DNA of 64,000 nt from the NCBI GenBank assembly GCA_036676195.1, contig JAKFDK010000121.1, positions 1-64,000 on the forward strand, in the 5' to 3' direction. The translations under genes were made by a program, and so were the position numbers. The notes under the pieces are model-generated. The model was given only the letters and a program-made list of their open reading frames with translations. It ran no database searches and had not been told where the DNA came from. This DNA is from JAKFDK01 sp036676195. GTDB taxonomy: Bacteria > Bacillota > Sulfobacillia > Symbiobacteriales > ZC4RG38. Every line of letters starts with the position of its first letter. Within the stretch, counting starts at the first letter, position 1. Of the stretch, positions 33,885 through 41,761 are shown one piece after another.

Positions 33885-34905
33885 CGCGATGGGCGGCGAC
33901 CACGCTCCGGGAGAAATCATCCAGGGAGCGGTCGAGGCAGCGCGGGATTTCGGCATCGAGGTGATTCTGGTTGGTGCAGAGCCGGCGGTACAGGCAGAAC
34001 TGAAGCGCCTGGGGAAGATTCCGCCCGGGGTGCACGTGCAGCCAGCCAGTGAAGTGATCAGCACTCACGAGGAGCCGGCGATGGCCTTTCGCCGTAAGAA
34101 AGACAGTTCCATTGCCGTGGCTTACCGGCTGGTCCGGGACGGTCAGGCCGATGCCGTGCTGTCGGCGGGCAGCACCGGTGCCCTCCTGGTGGCAGGAAAG
34201 GTGCTGCTGCGGGCCATCCCCGGCGTGCAGCGGCCCGCTCTGGTGGCGCCGCTTCCGACCCGGGCCGGCAAGCCGGTCCTGCTACTGGACGTGGGCGCCA
34301 ACGTGGATAGCCGTCCCGAGCACCTGGTGCAGTGGGCGGTCATGGCCAGTGTCTACGCCGAAACCGTGTGGCGTCGAAACCGGCCCAGCGTGGGTCTGGT
34401 CAACATCGGCACCGAAGACGAGAAGGGCAATGCCCTGACCCGGGCGACGTTGCCCCTTCTGAGGCAGGTGCCAGGGCTCAACTTTACTGGTTATGTAGAG
34501 CCAAGGGACGTACCGCTGGGCGCAGTGGATGTGGCGGTGGCGGACGGCTTTGTTGGCAACGTGATGCTAAAAACGTTTGAAGGGGTTGCCTCTGCCCTTT
34601 TCGGCATGGTCCGAGAGGCACTGAAGTCGGGTCCGGTGGCTTCTCTAGGGGGCCTGTTGGCCAAAGGGGCGCTCCGGCAGATGGCACAGCGGGTGGACTA
34701 TGCCGAGGTAGGGGCGGCACCGCTGCTCGGCCTCCGGCATCCGGCCTTCAAGTCCCACGGCTCTTCCAAGGCCAGGGCCATCTACAGTGGCCTGCGGGTG
34801 GTCAGGGAGTTTGTGGGCAACCAAACCATGAGCCAGTTGCATACGCAGATCGCCCGGCTGGGACCCGCGGCGGGGTACGGGGAGGACATAGTCAATAATG
34901 AGTAA
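33868..34905 (+). CDS. plsX: Phosphate acyltransferase PlsX
   Basis: 345 residues. Makes acyl-phosphate from acyl-ACP for PlsY. VAVDAMGGDHAPGEIIQGAV opens the protein; MAFRRKKDSSIAVAYRLVRDGQADAVLSAGSTGA and LGLRHPAFKSHGSS follow. TTG 33868 with GGGAGG 8 bases upstream overlaps fapR by 17 bases. The stop overlaps fabH by 8 bases. Confidence 0.96.
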   Translation: MKVAVDAMGGDHAPGEIIQGAVEAARDFGIEVILVGAEPAVQAELKRLGKIPPGVHVQPASEVISTHEEPAMAFRRKKDSSIAVAYRLVRDGQADAVLSAGSTGALLVAGKVLLRAIPGVQRPALVAPLPTRAGKPVLLLDVGANVDSRPEHLVQWAVMASVYAETVWRRNRPSVGLVNIGTEDEKGNALTRATLPLLRQVPGLNFTGYVEPRDVPLGAVDVAVADGFVGNVMLKTFEGVASALFGMVREALKSGPVASLGGLLAKGALRQMAQRVDYAEVGAAPLLGLRHPAFKSHGSSKARAIYSGLRVVREFVGNQTMSQLHTQIARLGPAAGYGEDIVNNE

Positions 34906-35896
34906 GACGGTTCGGCCGGTGGGTATTACTGGAATTGGTATGTATGCACCGGCCAACGTGCTGACGAACGCAGAACTTCAGCGCCGGGTAGATACCTCAA
35001 ACGAATGGATCGTGGCTCGGACCGGGATCCGGGAACGTCGGATTGCCGGACCGGAGGAAACGACCTCGACCATGGCCCTGGCTGCGGCCCGCCAGGCTCT
35101 GGAGATGGCCGGTGTGCAGCCGGAGGAACTGGACCTGATCATGGTGGGTACGGTCACACCGGACATGATTTTTCCTTCCACCGCTTCGATGCTGCAGGAT
35201 GCCCTCGGGGCCAAAAAGGCGGCTGCGGTGGACATTGCGGCCGCCTGTCCGGGATTCGTCTACGCGCTGGGGCTGGCCAGCCAGACGATCGCCTCCGGCA
35301 TGTATCACAAGGTGCTGGTGATCGGGGCCGAGACCCTGAGCCGTGTGGTGGATCCAGAAGACCGCAATACGGCGGTGCTGTTCGGCGATGCGGCTGGCGC
35401 CGCCGTGCTGGAACCGGTTTCCGAAGGCCGGGGCATTCTTGCCCTGCAACTTGGCTCCGAGGGCTCCGGCGGCCAGCATCTGTATTTGCCCGGCGCCGGC
35501 AGCAAGTATCCGGCAAGTCACGAAACTGTCGACCAGCGCCTGCATTACATCAAAATGAACGGCAAGGAAGTCTTTAAATTTGCCGTCCGCACCATGAATG
35601 AGTCGACCCAGGTTGTCCTGAAGGAAGCCGGATACACCATTGATGACGTCGATCTGCTGGTACCTCACCAGGCAAATATCCGCATCATCGAGGCTGCCGT
35701 CGACCGGCTCGGCATACCGTGGGACAAGGTGGTTGTGAACCTCGAGCGCTATGGCAACACCAGCACCGCCACCATCCCGGTGGCCATGTGCGAGGCCCTG
35801 GCGGCCGGAAGGATCAAGGACGGCGATCTTCTGGTCATGGTGACCTTTGGTGCCGGTCTGGTGTGGGGTGCCTGCGCCCTGCGCTGGGGCCGCTAG
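34898..35896 (+). CDS. fabH: Beta-ketoacyl-ACP synthase III
   Basis: 332 residues. Condenses acetyl- or branched acyl-CoA with malonyl-ACP. The nucleophile Cys is in DIAAACPGFVYAL, the His in VPHQANIRI and the Asn in YGNTSTATIP, giving the Cys-His-Asn triad. ATG overlapping plsX. Confidence 0.97.
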   Translation: MSKTVRPVGITGIGMYAPANVLTNAELQRRVDTSNEWIVARTGIRERRIAGPEETTSTMALAAARQALEMAGVQPEELDLIMVGTVTPDMIFPSTASMLQDALGAKKAAAVDIAAACPGFVYALGLASQTIASGMYHKVLVIGAETLSRVVDPEDRNTAVLFGDAAGAAVLEPVSEGRGILALQLGSEGSGGQHLYLPGAGSKYPASHETVDQRLHYIKMNGKEVFKFAVRTMNESTQVVLKEAGYTIDDVDLLVPHQANIRIIEAAVDRLGIPWDKVVVNLERYGNTSTATIPVAMCEALAAGRIKDGDLLVMVTFGAGLVWGACALRWGR

Positions 35897-35965
35897 GGCT
35901 GGCGGGGCAGACGGCCGCCGAGGTTCGAGCGAAGGGTGGAAAATCCCGAGGGGGGTAGGAGTAGA

Positions 35966-36814
35966 GTGAGTAAAGTCTGCATTGTGACCGATTCGACAGC
36001 GGATCTCCCGGCGCAACTGCGGCAGGAACTGGGGATTGAGATGGTCCCGCTGAACGTGCATTTCGGTGACGAGGTGCTGAAGGACCAGATCGAGATTGAC
36101 AACGATGCGTTTTGGGCCAAGCTATCGCATAGCACCGTGCATCCGCGCACGTCCCAGCCGGCTCCCGGGGACTTCCTGGCCGTTTATCGGCAGGCGGCGG
36201 AGGCTGGTCGGTCCGTGGTCTCCATTCACATCTCTTCGCTGCTGTCGGGCACCTTCAATTCCGCCAAGGTGGCGGCCGGTATGGCCGAAGGTGCGAACAT
36301 TGAACTGGTAGACACCCGTAGCGCCTCTCTCGGCCTGGGGCTGATCGTGGTAGAAGCGGCCCGGATGGCCCAAAACGGTGCCGGCGCCGCCGAAATTGCT
36401 GCCTATGCCCGGACGGCTGCCAAGGGGATGCAGATCTTCTTTGGCGTCGATACCCTCGAGTTTCTGGCCCGGAACGGGCGGATCGGCAAGGCTCAGGCCC
36501 TGCTGGGCGGCTTGCTGAACATCAAGCCGATCCTCAAGGTGGAGGAAGGTCAGGTGGCTGCCGCTGACAAGGTCAGGGGCAAGTCCAAGGTACTGCCACG
36601 GATCCAGGAACTGCTGGCCGAAAAAATTCCAGCCGGCCGCAAGGTGCGGGTGGCCACCTTGCATACCAACGCTCCGGAGGAAGCCAGTGCCTGGCTGGCT
36701 GCACTTAAACAGCATTATGATGTCGTCGAGACCATGGTCGCTCCGGTCGGTGCGGTCATCGCCGTACACGTCGGGCCTGGCACTGTGGGCGTGGCGATGC
36801 ATGAGGTCCTTTAA
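35966..36814 (+). CDS. DegV family fatty-acid-binding protein (FakB-like)
   Basis: 282 residues. CIVTDSTADLPAQLR at the N-terminus, HPRTSQPAPGDFLAVYRQA, SSLLSGTFNSAKVAAGMA with the fatty-acid carboxylate-binding Ser/Thr region, and DTLEFLARNGRIGKAQALLGGLLNIKPIL. These proteins hold the fatty acid for FakA, which is encoded at 3536 here. GTG 35966 after GGGGGGTAGGAG. Its place inside the fab operon supports a lipid role. Confidence 0.93.
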   Translation: MSKVCIVTDSTADLPAQLRQELGIEMVPLNVHFGDEVLKDQIEIDNDAFWAKLSHSTVHPRTSQPAPGDFLAVYRQAAEAGRSVVSIHISSLLSGTFNSAKVAAGMAEGANIELVDTRSASLGLGLIVVEAARMAQNGAGAAEIAAYARTAAKGMQIFFGVDTLEFLARNGRIGKAQALLGGLLNIKPILKVEEGQVAAADKVRGKSKVLPRIQELLAEKIPAGRKVRVATLHTNAPEEASAWLAALKQHYDVVETMVAPVGAVIAVHVGPGTVGVAMHEVL

Positions 36815-36859
36815 GCCGTGACAGGTCCGCTGCTGCGGGCGAGGGAGGAGTTGCATACA

Positions 36860-37807
36860 TTGTCCAAAATCGCTTTCATGTTCCCCGGGCAGGGCGCGCA
36901 GTACGTGGGCATGGGCGCCGAACTGGCGCGTAGCCATCCTGGCTTCTTTCGCTATTTCGAAGAAGCCAGCGAAGTACTGGGTTTTAACTTGGCCCGGCTA
37001 TGTTTTGAAGGTCCGGAGGACACACTGAAAGAGACTGCCAACACCCAGCCCGCCATCTTGACCATGTCGGTCGCTTGCCTGGCGTTAATGCGGGAGAACG
37101 GCATCAAGCCTGACGTCATGGCCGGGTTGAGCCTGGGTGAATACTCCGCCCTGGTGGCGGCAGATGCCATCGACTTCAGCCGCGCCGTGCCCCTGGTGCG
37201 CCAGCGCGGCATTTACATGCAGGAAGCGGTACCCCTGGGCGAAGGGACCATGGCAGCCATCCTGGGACTGGAGTCGGAGCAGGTCGAGTCGGTCTGTACC
37301 GAGGTAAGGGCCATGGGAGCAGGCTGGGTGGAACCGGCCAACTACAACTGCCCGGGTCAGATCGTGGTGGCCGGACAGGTGGCTGCGGTGGTAAAAGCCG
37401 TTGAACTGGCGACGGCAGCCGGGGCGCTCAAGGCCGTACAATTGCCAGTCAGCGCACCTTTCCACTGCAAGCTGCTGGAGCCCGCCGGAATCCGGCTGGC
37501 GGCAGATCTGGAGAAGATCTGCCTTGCACCGGCGCAGATTCCGGTGGTAGCCAACGTCACCGCCGATTACGTTACAGCACCAGACCAGATCCGTGACTTG
37601 CTGATTCGGCAGGTGTCATCGCCGGTGCGCTGGGAAGAATCGGTCCGGCGCATGATGGCGGACGGAGTGGAAACCTTTATTGAGTTGGGGCCAGGCCGGG
37701 CGCTGTCAGGCTTCGTTAAAAAGGTTGACAGAAAGTTAAAAGTATTTAACGTTGAGGACGCCCAGTCCCTGGGTAAAGTGCTTGATTCCTGTGGGAGGGT
37801 CTGTTAA
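36860..37807 (+). CDS. fabD: Malonyl-CoA:ACP transacylase
   Basis: 315 residues. IAFMFPGQGAQYVGMG, the nucleophile Ser in MAGLSLGEYSALVAA, an Arg region VRQRGIYMQEAV and the His in SAPFHCKLL. TTG 36860 is 9 bases after GGGAGGAG; GTG 36818 in frame is the alternative. Supplies malonyl-ACP to FabH and FabF. Confidence 0.96.
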   Translation: MSKIAFMFPGQGAQYVGMGAELARSHPGFFRYFEEASEVLGFNLARLCFEGPEDTLKETANTQPAILTMSVACLALMRENGIKPDVMAGLSLGEYSALVAADAIDFSRAVPLVRQRGIYMQEAVPLGEGTMAAILGLESEQVESVCTEVRAMGAGWVEPANYNCPGQIVVAGQVAAVVKAVELATAAGALKAVQLPVSAPFHCKLLEPAGIRLAADLEKICLAPAQIPVVANVTADYVTAPDQIRDLLIRQVSSPVRWEESVRRMMADGVETFIELGPGRALSGFVKKVDRKLKVFNVEDAQSLGKVLDSCGRVC

Positions 37808-37808
37808 T

Positions 37809-38555
37809 ATGTTGCTAGCCAACCGGGTGGCGCTTGTAACCGGCGCCACAGGCGGCCTCGGGCGTGCTATCGTACAGGCGCTGACAGCGGAAGGCGCCGC
37901 GGTTGTCGCTGGCTACGCCCGCAACGTGCAGGCGGCTGACGAATTGGTGGCCGAGCTTTCGGCTGCCGGCGCAGCAGTTCATGCCGTTCAGGCGGACGTG
38001 GCCAGCCCGGATGGAGCCGAGGCTCTGGTGGAAGCTGCCTTGAGCAAGTTCGGTCGCCTGGACATCCTTGTCAACAACGCTGGCATTACCCGCGACGGGC
38101 TACTGCTGCGCATGAAGGAGTCCGACTGGGACTCCGTTGTTGACACGAACCTCAAAAGTGTGTTTCTCTTGACCAAGGCAGTAACCCGGACCATGATGAA
38201 GCAACGGTGGGGGCGTGTGGTCAACATCACCTCCATCGCCGGACTCATGGGCAACCCTGGCCAGGCGAACTATTCAGCCGCCAAGGCGGGGATGATCGGG
38301 TTCACCAAGGCGACTGCGCGGGAGTTGGCTAGCCGGAATATCACCGTGAACGCGGTGGCTCCGGGTGCCATTGATGCAGGCATGCTTCAGGAATTGACCG
38401 AGGAGCAGCGGAAAGCGCTACTCGCGATGATTCCGATGGCACGGTTCGGGCGTCCGGAGGATGTGGCCGCAGCCGTGGTGTTCCTGGCCTCAAACGGGGC
38501 AGAATACATCACTGGTCAGACGATCGCTGTAGATGGCGGCACCACCATGCACTAG
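37809..38555 (+). CDS. fabG: 3-oxoacyl-ACP reductase
   Basis: 248 residues, short-chain dehydrogenase. NADP motif VTGATGGLGRAI, NNAGITRDGLLLRM, and catalytic Ser-Tyr-Lys in NITSIAGLMGNPGQANYSAAKAG. ATG with GGGAGGG 8 bases upstream, one base after the fabD stop. Confidence 0.96.
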   Translation: MLLANRVALVTGATGGLGRAIVQALTAEGAAVVAGYARNVQAADELVAELSAAGAAVHAVQADVASPDGAEALVEAALSKFGRLDILVNNAGITRDGLLLRMKESDWDSVVDTNLKSVFLLTKAVTRTMMKQRWGRVVNITSIAGLMGNPGQANYSAAKAGMIGFTKATARELASRNITVNAVAPGAIDAGMLQELTEEQRKALLAMIPMARFGRPEDVAAAVVFLASNGAEYITGQTIAVDGGTTMH

Positions 38556-38617
38556 ACCGCCTGCATTCATGTTCATGGTTTATTCTGCCCCTACATCCGG
38601 GAGGAGGTGACACCGGC

Positions 38618-38860
38618 ATGGCCACGCGGGAAGAAATTCTTAAGAAGGTTAAAGCGATTATTGTTGATCAGCTTGGCGTCGAGGAAAGCGAAGTCACGGG
38701 CGAGGCGCACTTTATTGATGATCTGGGTGCTGACTCCCTGGACATCGTTGAGCTGATTATGGCGCTGGAAGAGGAGTTTGACCTGGAGATCCCCGACGAA
38801 GAGGCGGAAAAGATCGCTATGGTCAACGATGCTGTGGATTACATCAAGGAGAACTCCTGA
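38618..38860 (+). CDS. acpP: Acyl carrier protein
   Basis: 80 residues, acidic. The phosphopantetheine Ser is in LGADSLDIVELIMALEEEF. ATG with GGGAGGAGGTGA upstream, a strong site expected for an abundant protein. Confidence 0.98.
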   Translation: MATREEILKKVKAIIVDQLGVEESEVTGEAHFIDDLGADSLDIVELIMALEEEFDLEIPDEEAEKIAMVNDAVDYIKENS

Positions 38861-38889
38861 TCGCGAACTGGTATTTTGCCAACCTGACG

Positions 38890-38935
38890 AAAAAGTCCCG
38901 TCCGGCGCGTATTACGCGGCGTGCGGGGCTTTTTT
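38890..38935 (+). terminator. Terminator after acpP
   Basis: AAAAAGTCCCG pairs with CGGGGCTTTTT around an inner GCGCGT/ACGCG hairpin, ending in TTTTTT. It may reduce but not abolish transcription into fabF. Confidence 0.75.
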
Positions 38936-38994
38936 AAGGTCTGCAGCGGGCAAAATCCCAGAAAGCGCGGCTTTGGTCACATGGGAGGATATGT

Positions 38995-40236
38995 ATGAAG
39001 CAACGCGTTGTGATCACCGGGTTAGGCGCAGTCACGCCGCTGGGTATAGGCGCGGCAGCCTTCTGGGAAAGCGTGAAGGCCGGGCGCAGCGGCGTCGGCC
39101 GAATCACCCGGTTCGATCCCCTTCAGATCGACTGCAAGATCGGTGCGGAGGTCAGGGATTTTGACCCGCTGCAGTTCATTGACAAAAAAGAAGCGCGGCG
39201 AATGGACCGGTATACGCAATTTGCCGTGGCAGCCGCCCGGTTGGCCGTCCAGGACTCCGGGCTTAACCTGGAAGCGCTGGACCGGGACCGGATGGGCGTC
39301 TACTTCGGCAGCGGCATCGGCGGCATGGAGACGTTTTCCGAACAAATGGAGGTCTTGCTGACCAAAGGGCCGAACCGGGTGTCTCCCTTCCTGATCCCGA
39401 TGATGATTGCCAACATGGCGGCCGGCACGCTGGCCATTCACTTCGGCTTGAAAGGTCCGAACATGACCACCGTGACGGCCTGTTCATCGGCCAACAACGC
39501 CATCGGGGAAGCTTTTGACGCCCTGCGCGGCGGCAAGGCCGACATGATGATGACCGGCGGCTCGGAAGCAGCCTTTGTACCCATCGCGGTGGCCGGGTTT
39601 GCTTCCATGAAGGCCCTCAGCACCCGCAACGAGGAACCGGAAAAGGCCTCCCGCCCGTTCGATGCCGGCCGCAACGGCTTCGTGATGGGCGAAGGGGGCG
39701 GTGTGCTCATCCTGGAAACTCTGGAGCATGCCCAGGCCCGGGGGGCCCGGATTTATGCCGAGGTAATCGGCTACGGGGTTTCGGCTGATGCCTATCACAT
39801 GGTACAGCCGCCCGATAATGGCGAAGGTGGCGCCCGCTCCATGGCCCGGGCCATCCAAGATGCCGGCATCAGTCCCGATGAGGTGGATTATATCAACGCC
39901 CACGGGACTTCCACGCCCCAGGGTGATATCGCCGAGACCCGGGCCATCAAGCACGTGTTTGGAGACCATGCCCGGTCCCTGGCGGTTTCCTCGACTAAAT
40001 CAATGCACGGTCACCTGCTGGGGGCTGCCGGTGCAGTGGAAGCCATCGCCTGCATCATGGCCATCCGGGACCAAATTCTGCCTCCCACCATTAACCAGGA
40101 AATTTCCGATCCCGAGTGTGACCTGGACTATGTACCCAACCAGGCCAGACCGGGCCGGGTGGAGACAGCCCTGTCCAACTCCTTCGGTTTTGGTGGACAA
40201 AATGCCACGATCATTATCCGGAAGTTTCAGGGGTAA
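38995..40236 (+). CDS. fabF: Beta-ketoacyl-ACP synthase II
   Basis: 413 residues. The catalytic Cys is in TVTACSSANNAIGEA; the two His residues are in NAHGTSTPQGD and STKSMHGHLLGAAGAVE. Elongates acyl-ACP. ATG with GGGAGGA upstream. Confidence 0.97.
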   Translation: MKQRVVITGLGAVTPLGIGAAAFWESVKAGRSGVGRITRFDPLQIDCKIGAEVRDFDPLQFIDKKEARRMDRYTQFAVAAARLAVQDSGLNLEALDRDRMGVYFGSGIGGMETFSEQMEVLLTKGPNRVSPFLIPMMIANMAAGTLAIHFGLKGPNMTTVTACSSANNAIGEAFDALRGGKADMMMTGGSEAAFVPIAVAGFASMKALSTRNEEPEKASRPFDAGRNGFVMGEGGGVLILETLEHAQARGARIYAEVIGYGVSADAYHMVQPPDNGEGGARSMARAIQDAGISPDEVDYINAHGTSTPQGDIAETRAIKHVFGDHARSLAVSSTKSMHGHLLGAAGAVEAIACIMAIRDQILPPTINQEISDPECDLDYVPNQARPGRVETALSNSFGFGGQNATIIIRKFQG

Positions 40237-40304
40237 GTTCTTTAGCGGGGGCCGAACCGGGCCTCCGCTACCTTTATCCCGATCGAGGGGGGTGATGCAC
40301 CGCC

Positions 40305-41009
40305 ATGCTGGATCAGCGGGTACTTGCATGGGCGGCCGAACGCCTGGGGCACGTGTTCCGGGAGCCCCAGTGGCTGGAGCAAGCTCTGACACACCCTACC
40401 CATGCTTATGAGGCGGGGGGCGGCGCTGTTTCCAACCAGCGACTGGAGTTCCTGGGCGACGCCGTCGTCGGCCTGGTCGTGAGCCGTTACCTGTTTGACA
40501 CCTTTCCCACCTGGCCGGAGGGGGAACTGACCAAGATTCGGGCGGCGGTAGTTTCGGCACCGACTCTGGCCCGACGGGCCCGTGAGATGGGCACTGGGCA
40601 GGTGTTGCGGCTCGGGCGCGGCGAGGAGCAGATGGGGGGGCGGGAGCGGGAATCCAATCTGGCCGACGCCTTTGAAGCCCTGGTTGCTGCCATTTACCTG
40701 GATGGTGGCATTGACGCGGCCAGGGAACTGGTATTGCGTGAACTGGCCGGGGAGGTAGAGGCAGCCCGACAGGGGCGACTGCACCCGAACTATAAGGCGC
40801 AGCTCCTCGAGTGGGCCCAGCGGGAATATGGCGTACCGCCCGTTTACCGGGTCATCGCGGAAACCGGACCCGTCCATGCCCGGCGCTACGGGGTTGAGGT
40901 ACTGTTGTCCGGAGATCCGGCCGGTCGGGGCGAGGGCCACAGCAAACGGGCGGCCGAACAGGAGGCGGCCCGGGCCGCGCTTGAGAAGGTCCTGCCCGGG
41001 CGTGGATAG
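40305..41009 (+). CDS. rnc: Ribonuclease III
   Basis: 234 residues. The nuclease domain has the signature NQRLEFLGDAVVGLVVS and ESNLADAFEALVAAIYLDGG with the metal-binding acids; a C-terminal double-stranded RNA-binding domain (about 160-230) ends SKRAAEQEAARAAL. Processes rRNA precursors. ATG with GAGGGGGGTGA upstream. In Bacillus smc follows directly; here spoVS and a transport cassette intervene. Confidence 0.96.
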   Translation: MLDQRVLAWAAERLGHVFREPQWLEQALTHPTHAYEAGGGAVSNQRLEFLGDAVVGLVVSRYLFDTFPTWPEGELTKIRAAVVSAPTLARRAREMGTGQVLRLGRGEEQMGGRERESNLADAFEALVAAIYLDGGIDAARELVLRELAGEVEAARQGRLHPNYKAQLLEWAQREYGVPPVYRVIAETGPVHARRYGVEVLLSGDPAGRGEGHSKRAAEQEAARAALEKVLPGRG

Positions 41010-41148
41010 CAGCCGGCCCGGGCAGCGCCGGTGGCTGCGCCGCGCTCGCCAGGTCAATCCGCGCGGGTTATTTGTATTGTAATTAGGGAAGTTCCGACCT
41101 TTCGCTCTATGAGATAGAAATTATTAGGGCAAAAGTTTTGATAAACTC

Positions 41149-41178
41149 AAAGGATTATTCTGGGCCACTGCTGAATAA
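41149..41178 (+). promoter_or_regulatory. Sigma-H promoter of spoVS
   Basis: AAAGGATTA (41149-41157), 12-base spacer, GCTGAATAA (41170-41178). Both fit the sigma-H consensus RnAGGAwww / RnnGAATww at every position. Bacillus spoVS is known to be sigma-H dependent. The AT-rich 140 bases before it hold nothing else I can assign. Confidence 0.85.
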
Positions 41179-41230
41179 AGGGGGGGATGAGCCAGCCACT
41201 TCGCACAAGTAGACGGGAGGAAGGGTACAT

Positions 41231-41494
41231 ATGCCCGAGGTACTAAAGGTGTCAGCAACATCGAAGCCCAAATCCGTTGCCGGGGCATTGGCCGCAGTAC
41301 TGCGGGAGAGAGGCACTGCCGAGGTTCAGGCCGTGGGGGCAGGGGCCGTCAACCAGGCAGTTAAGGCCATTGCGATCGCTCGGGGGTATGTCGCCCCGAA
41401 CGGGATTGACCTGGTGGCAGTACCCGCCTTCGCCGAAATCGATATTGAAGGTGAGGAACGCACGGCCATTCGATTTATTGTCGAACCACGCTAA
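41231..41494 (+). CDS. spoVS: Stage V sporulation protein S
   Basis: 87 residues. VLKVSATSKPKSVAGALAAVLRERG, GAGAVNQAVKAIAIARGYVAPNGIDLV and the RFIVEP ending cover the Alba-like SpoVS family almost end to end. It affects septation and coat assembly timing in Bacillus. ATG with GGGAGGAAGG upstream; stand-alone gene with its own promoter and terminator. Confidence 0.97.
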   Translation: MPEVLKVSATSKPKSVAGALAAVLRERGTAEVQAVGAGAVNQAVKAIAIARGYVAPNGIDLVAVPAFAEIDIEGEERTAIRFIVEPR

Positions 41495-41509
41495 ACCTTG
41501 GCGAATCTG

Positions 41510-41545
41510 ATCCGGTCGGCACTAGCCGGCCGGATTATTGTTTTG
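41510..41545 (+). terminator. Terminator after spoVS
   Basis: ATCCGGTCGGC, ACTA loop, GCCGGCCGGAT (11 bp, one wobble), then TATTGTTTT. The following 215 bases up to the next gene are AT-rich; no confident promoter was found in them. Confidence 0.85.
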
Positions 41546-41761
41546 TGAACAGAGAATATTTGTCCCCAAAATTGCAGGGACGTCGAGTTGTGTCGACAAG
41601 TTGCCACGATTGCACCTGGATGGCAACAGGAACATGCCCCCTAATGGAGAAAATTTGGTATTTAGGAGCTGATGAGTATCATAGGTAATATGGGGGTGTT
41701 CTAACAGGTAATAGAACCGTTTCCTTGTTACTGTCAAATTGTTTTTGAGGGAGGCTTGCAG

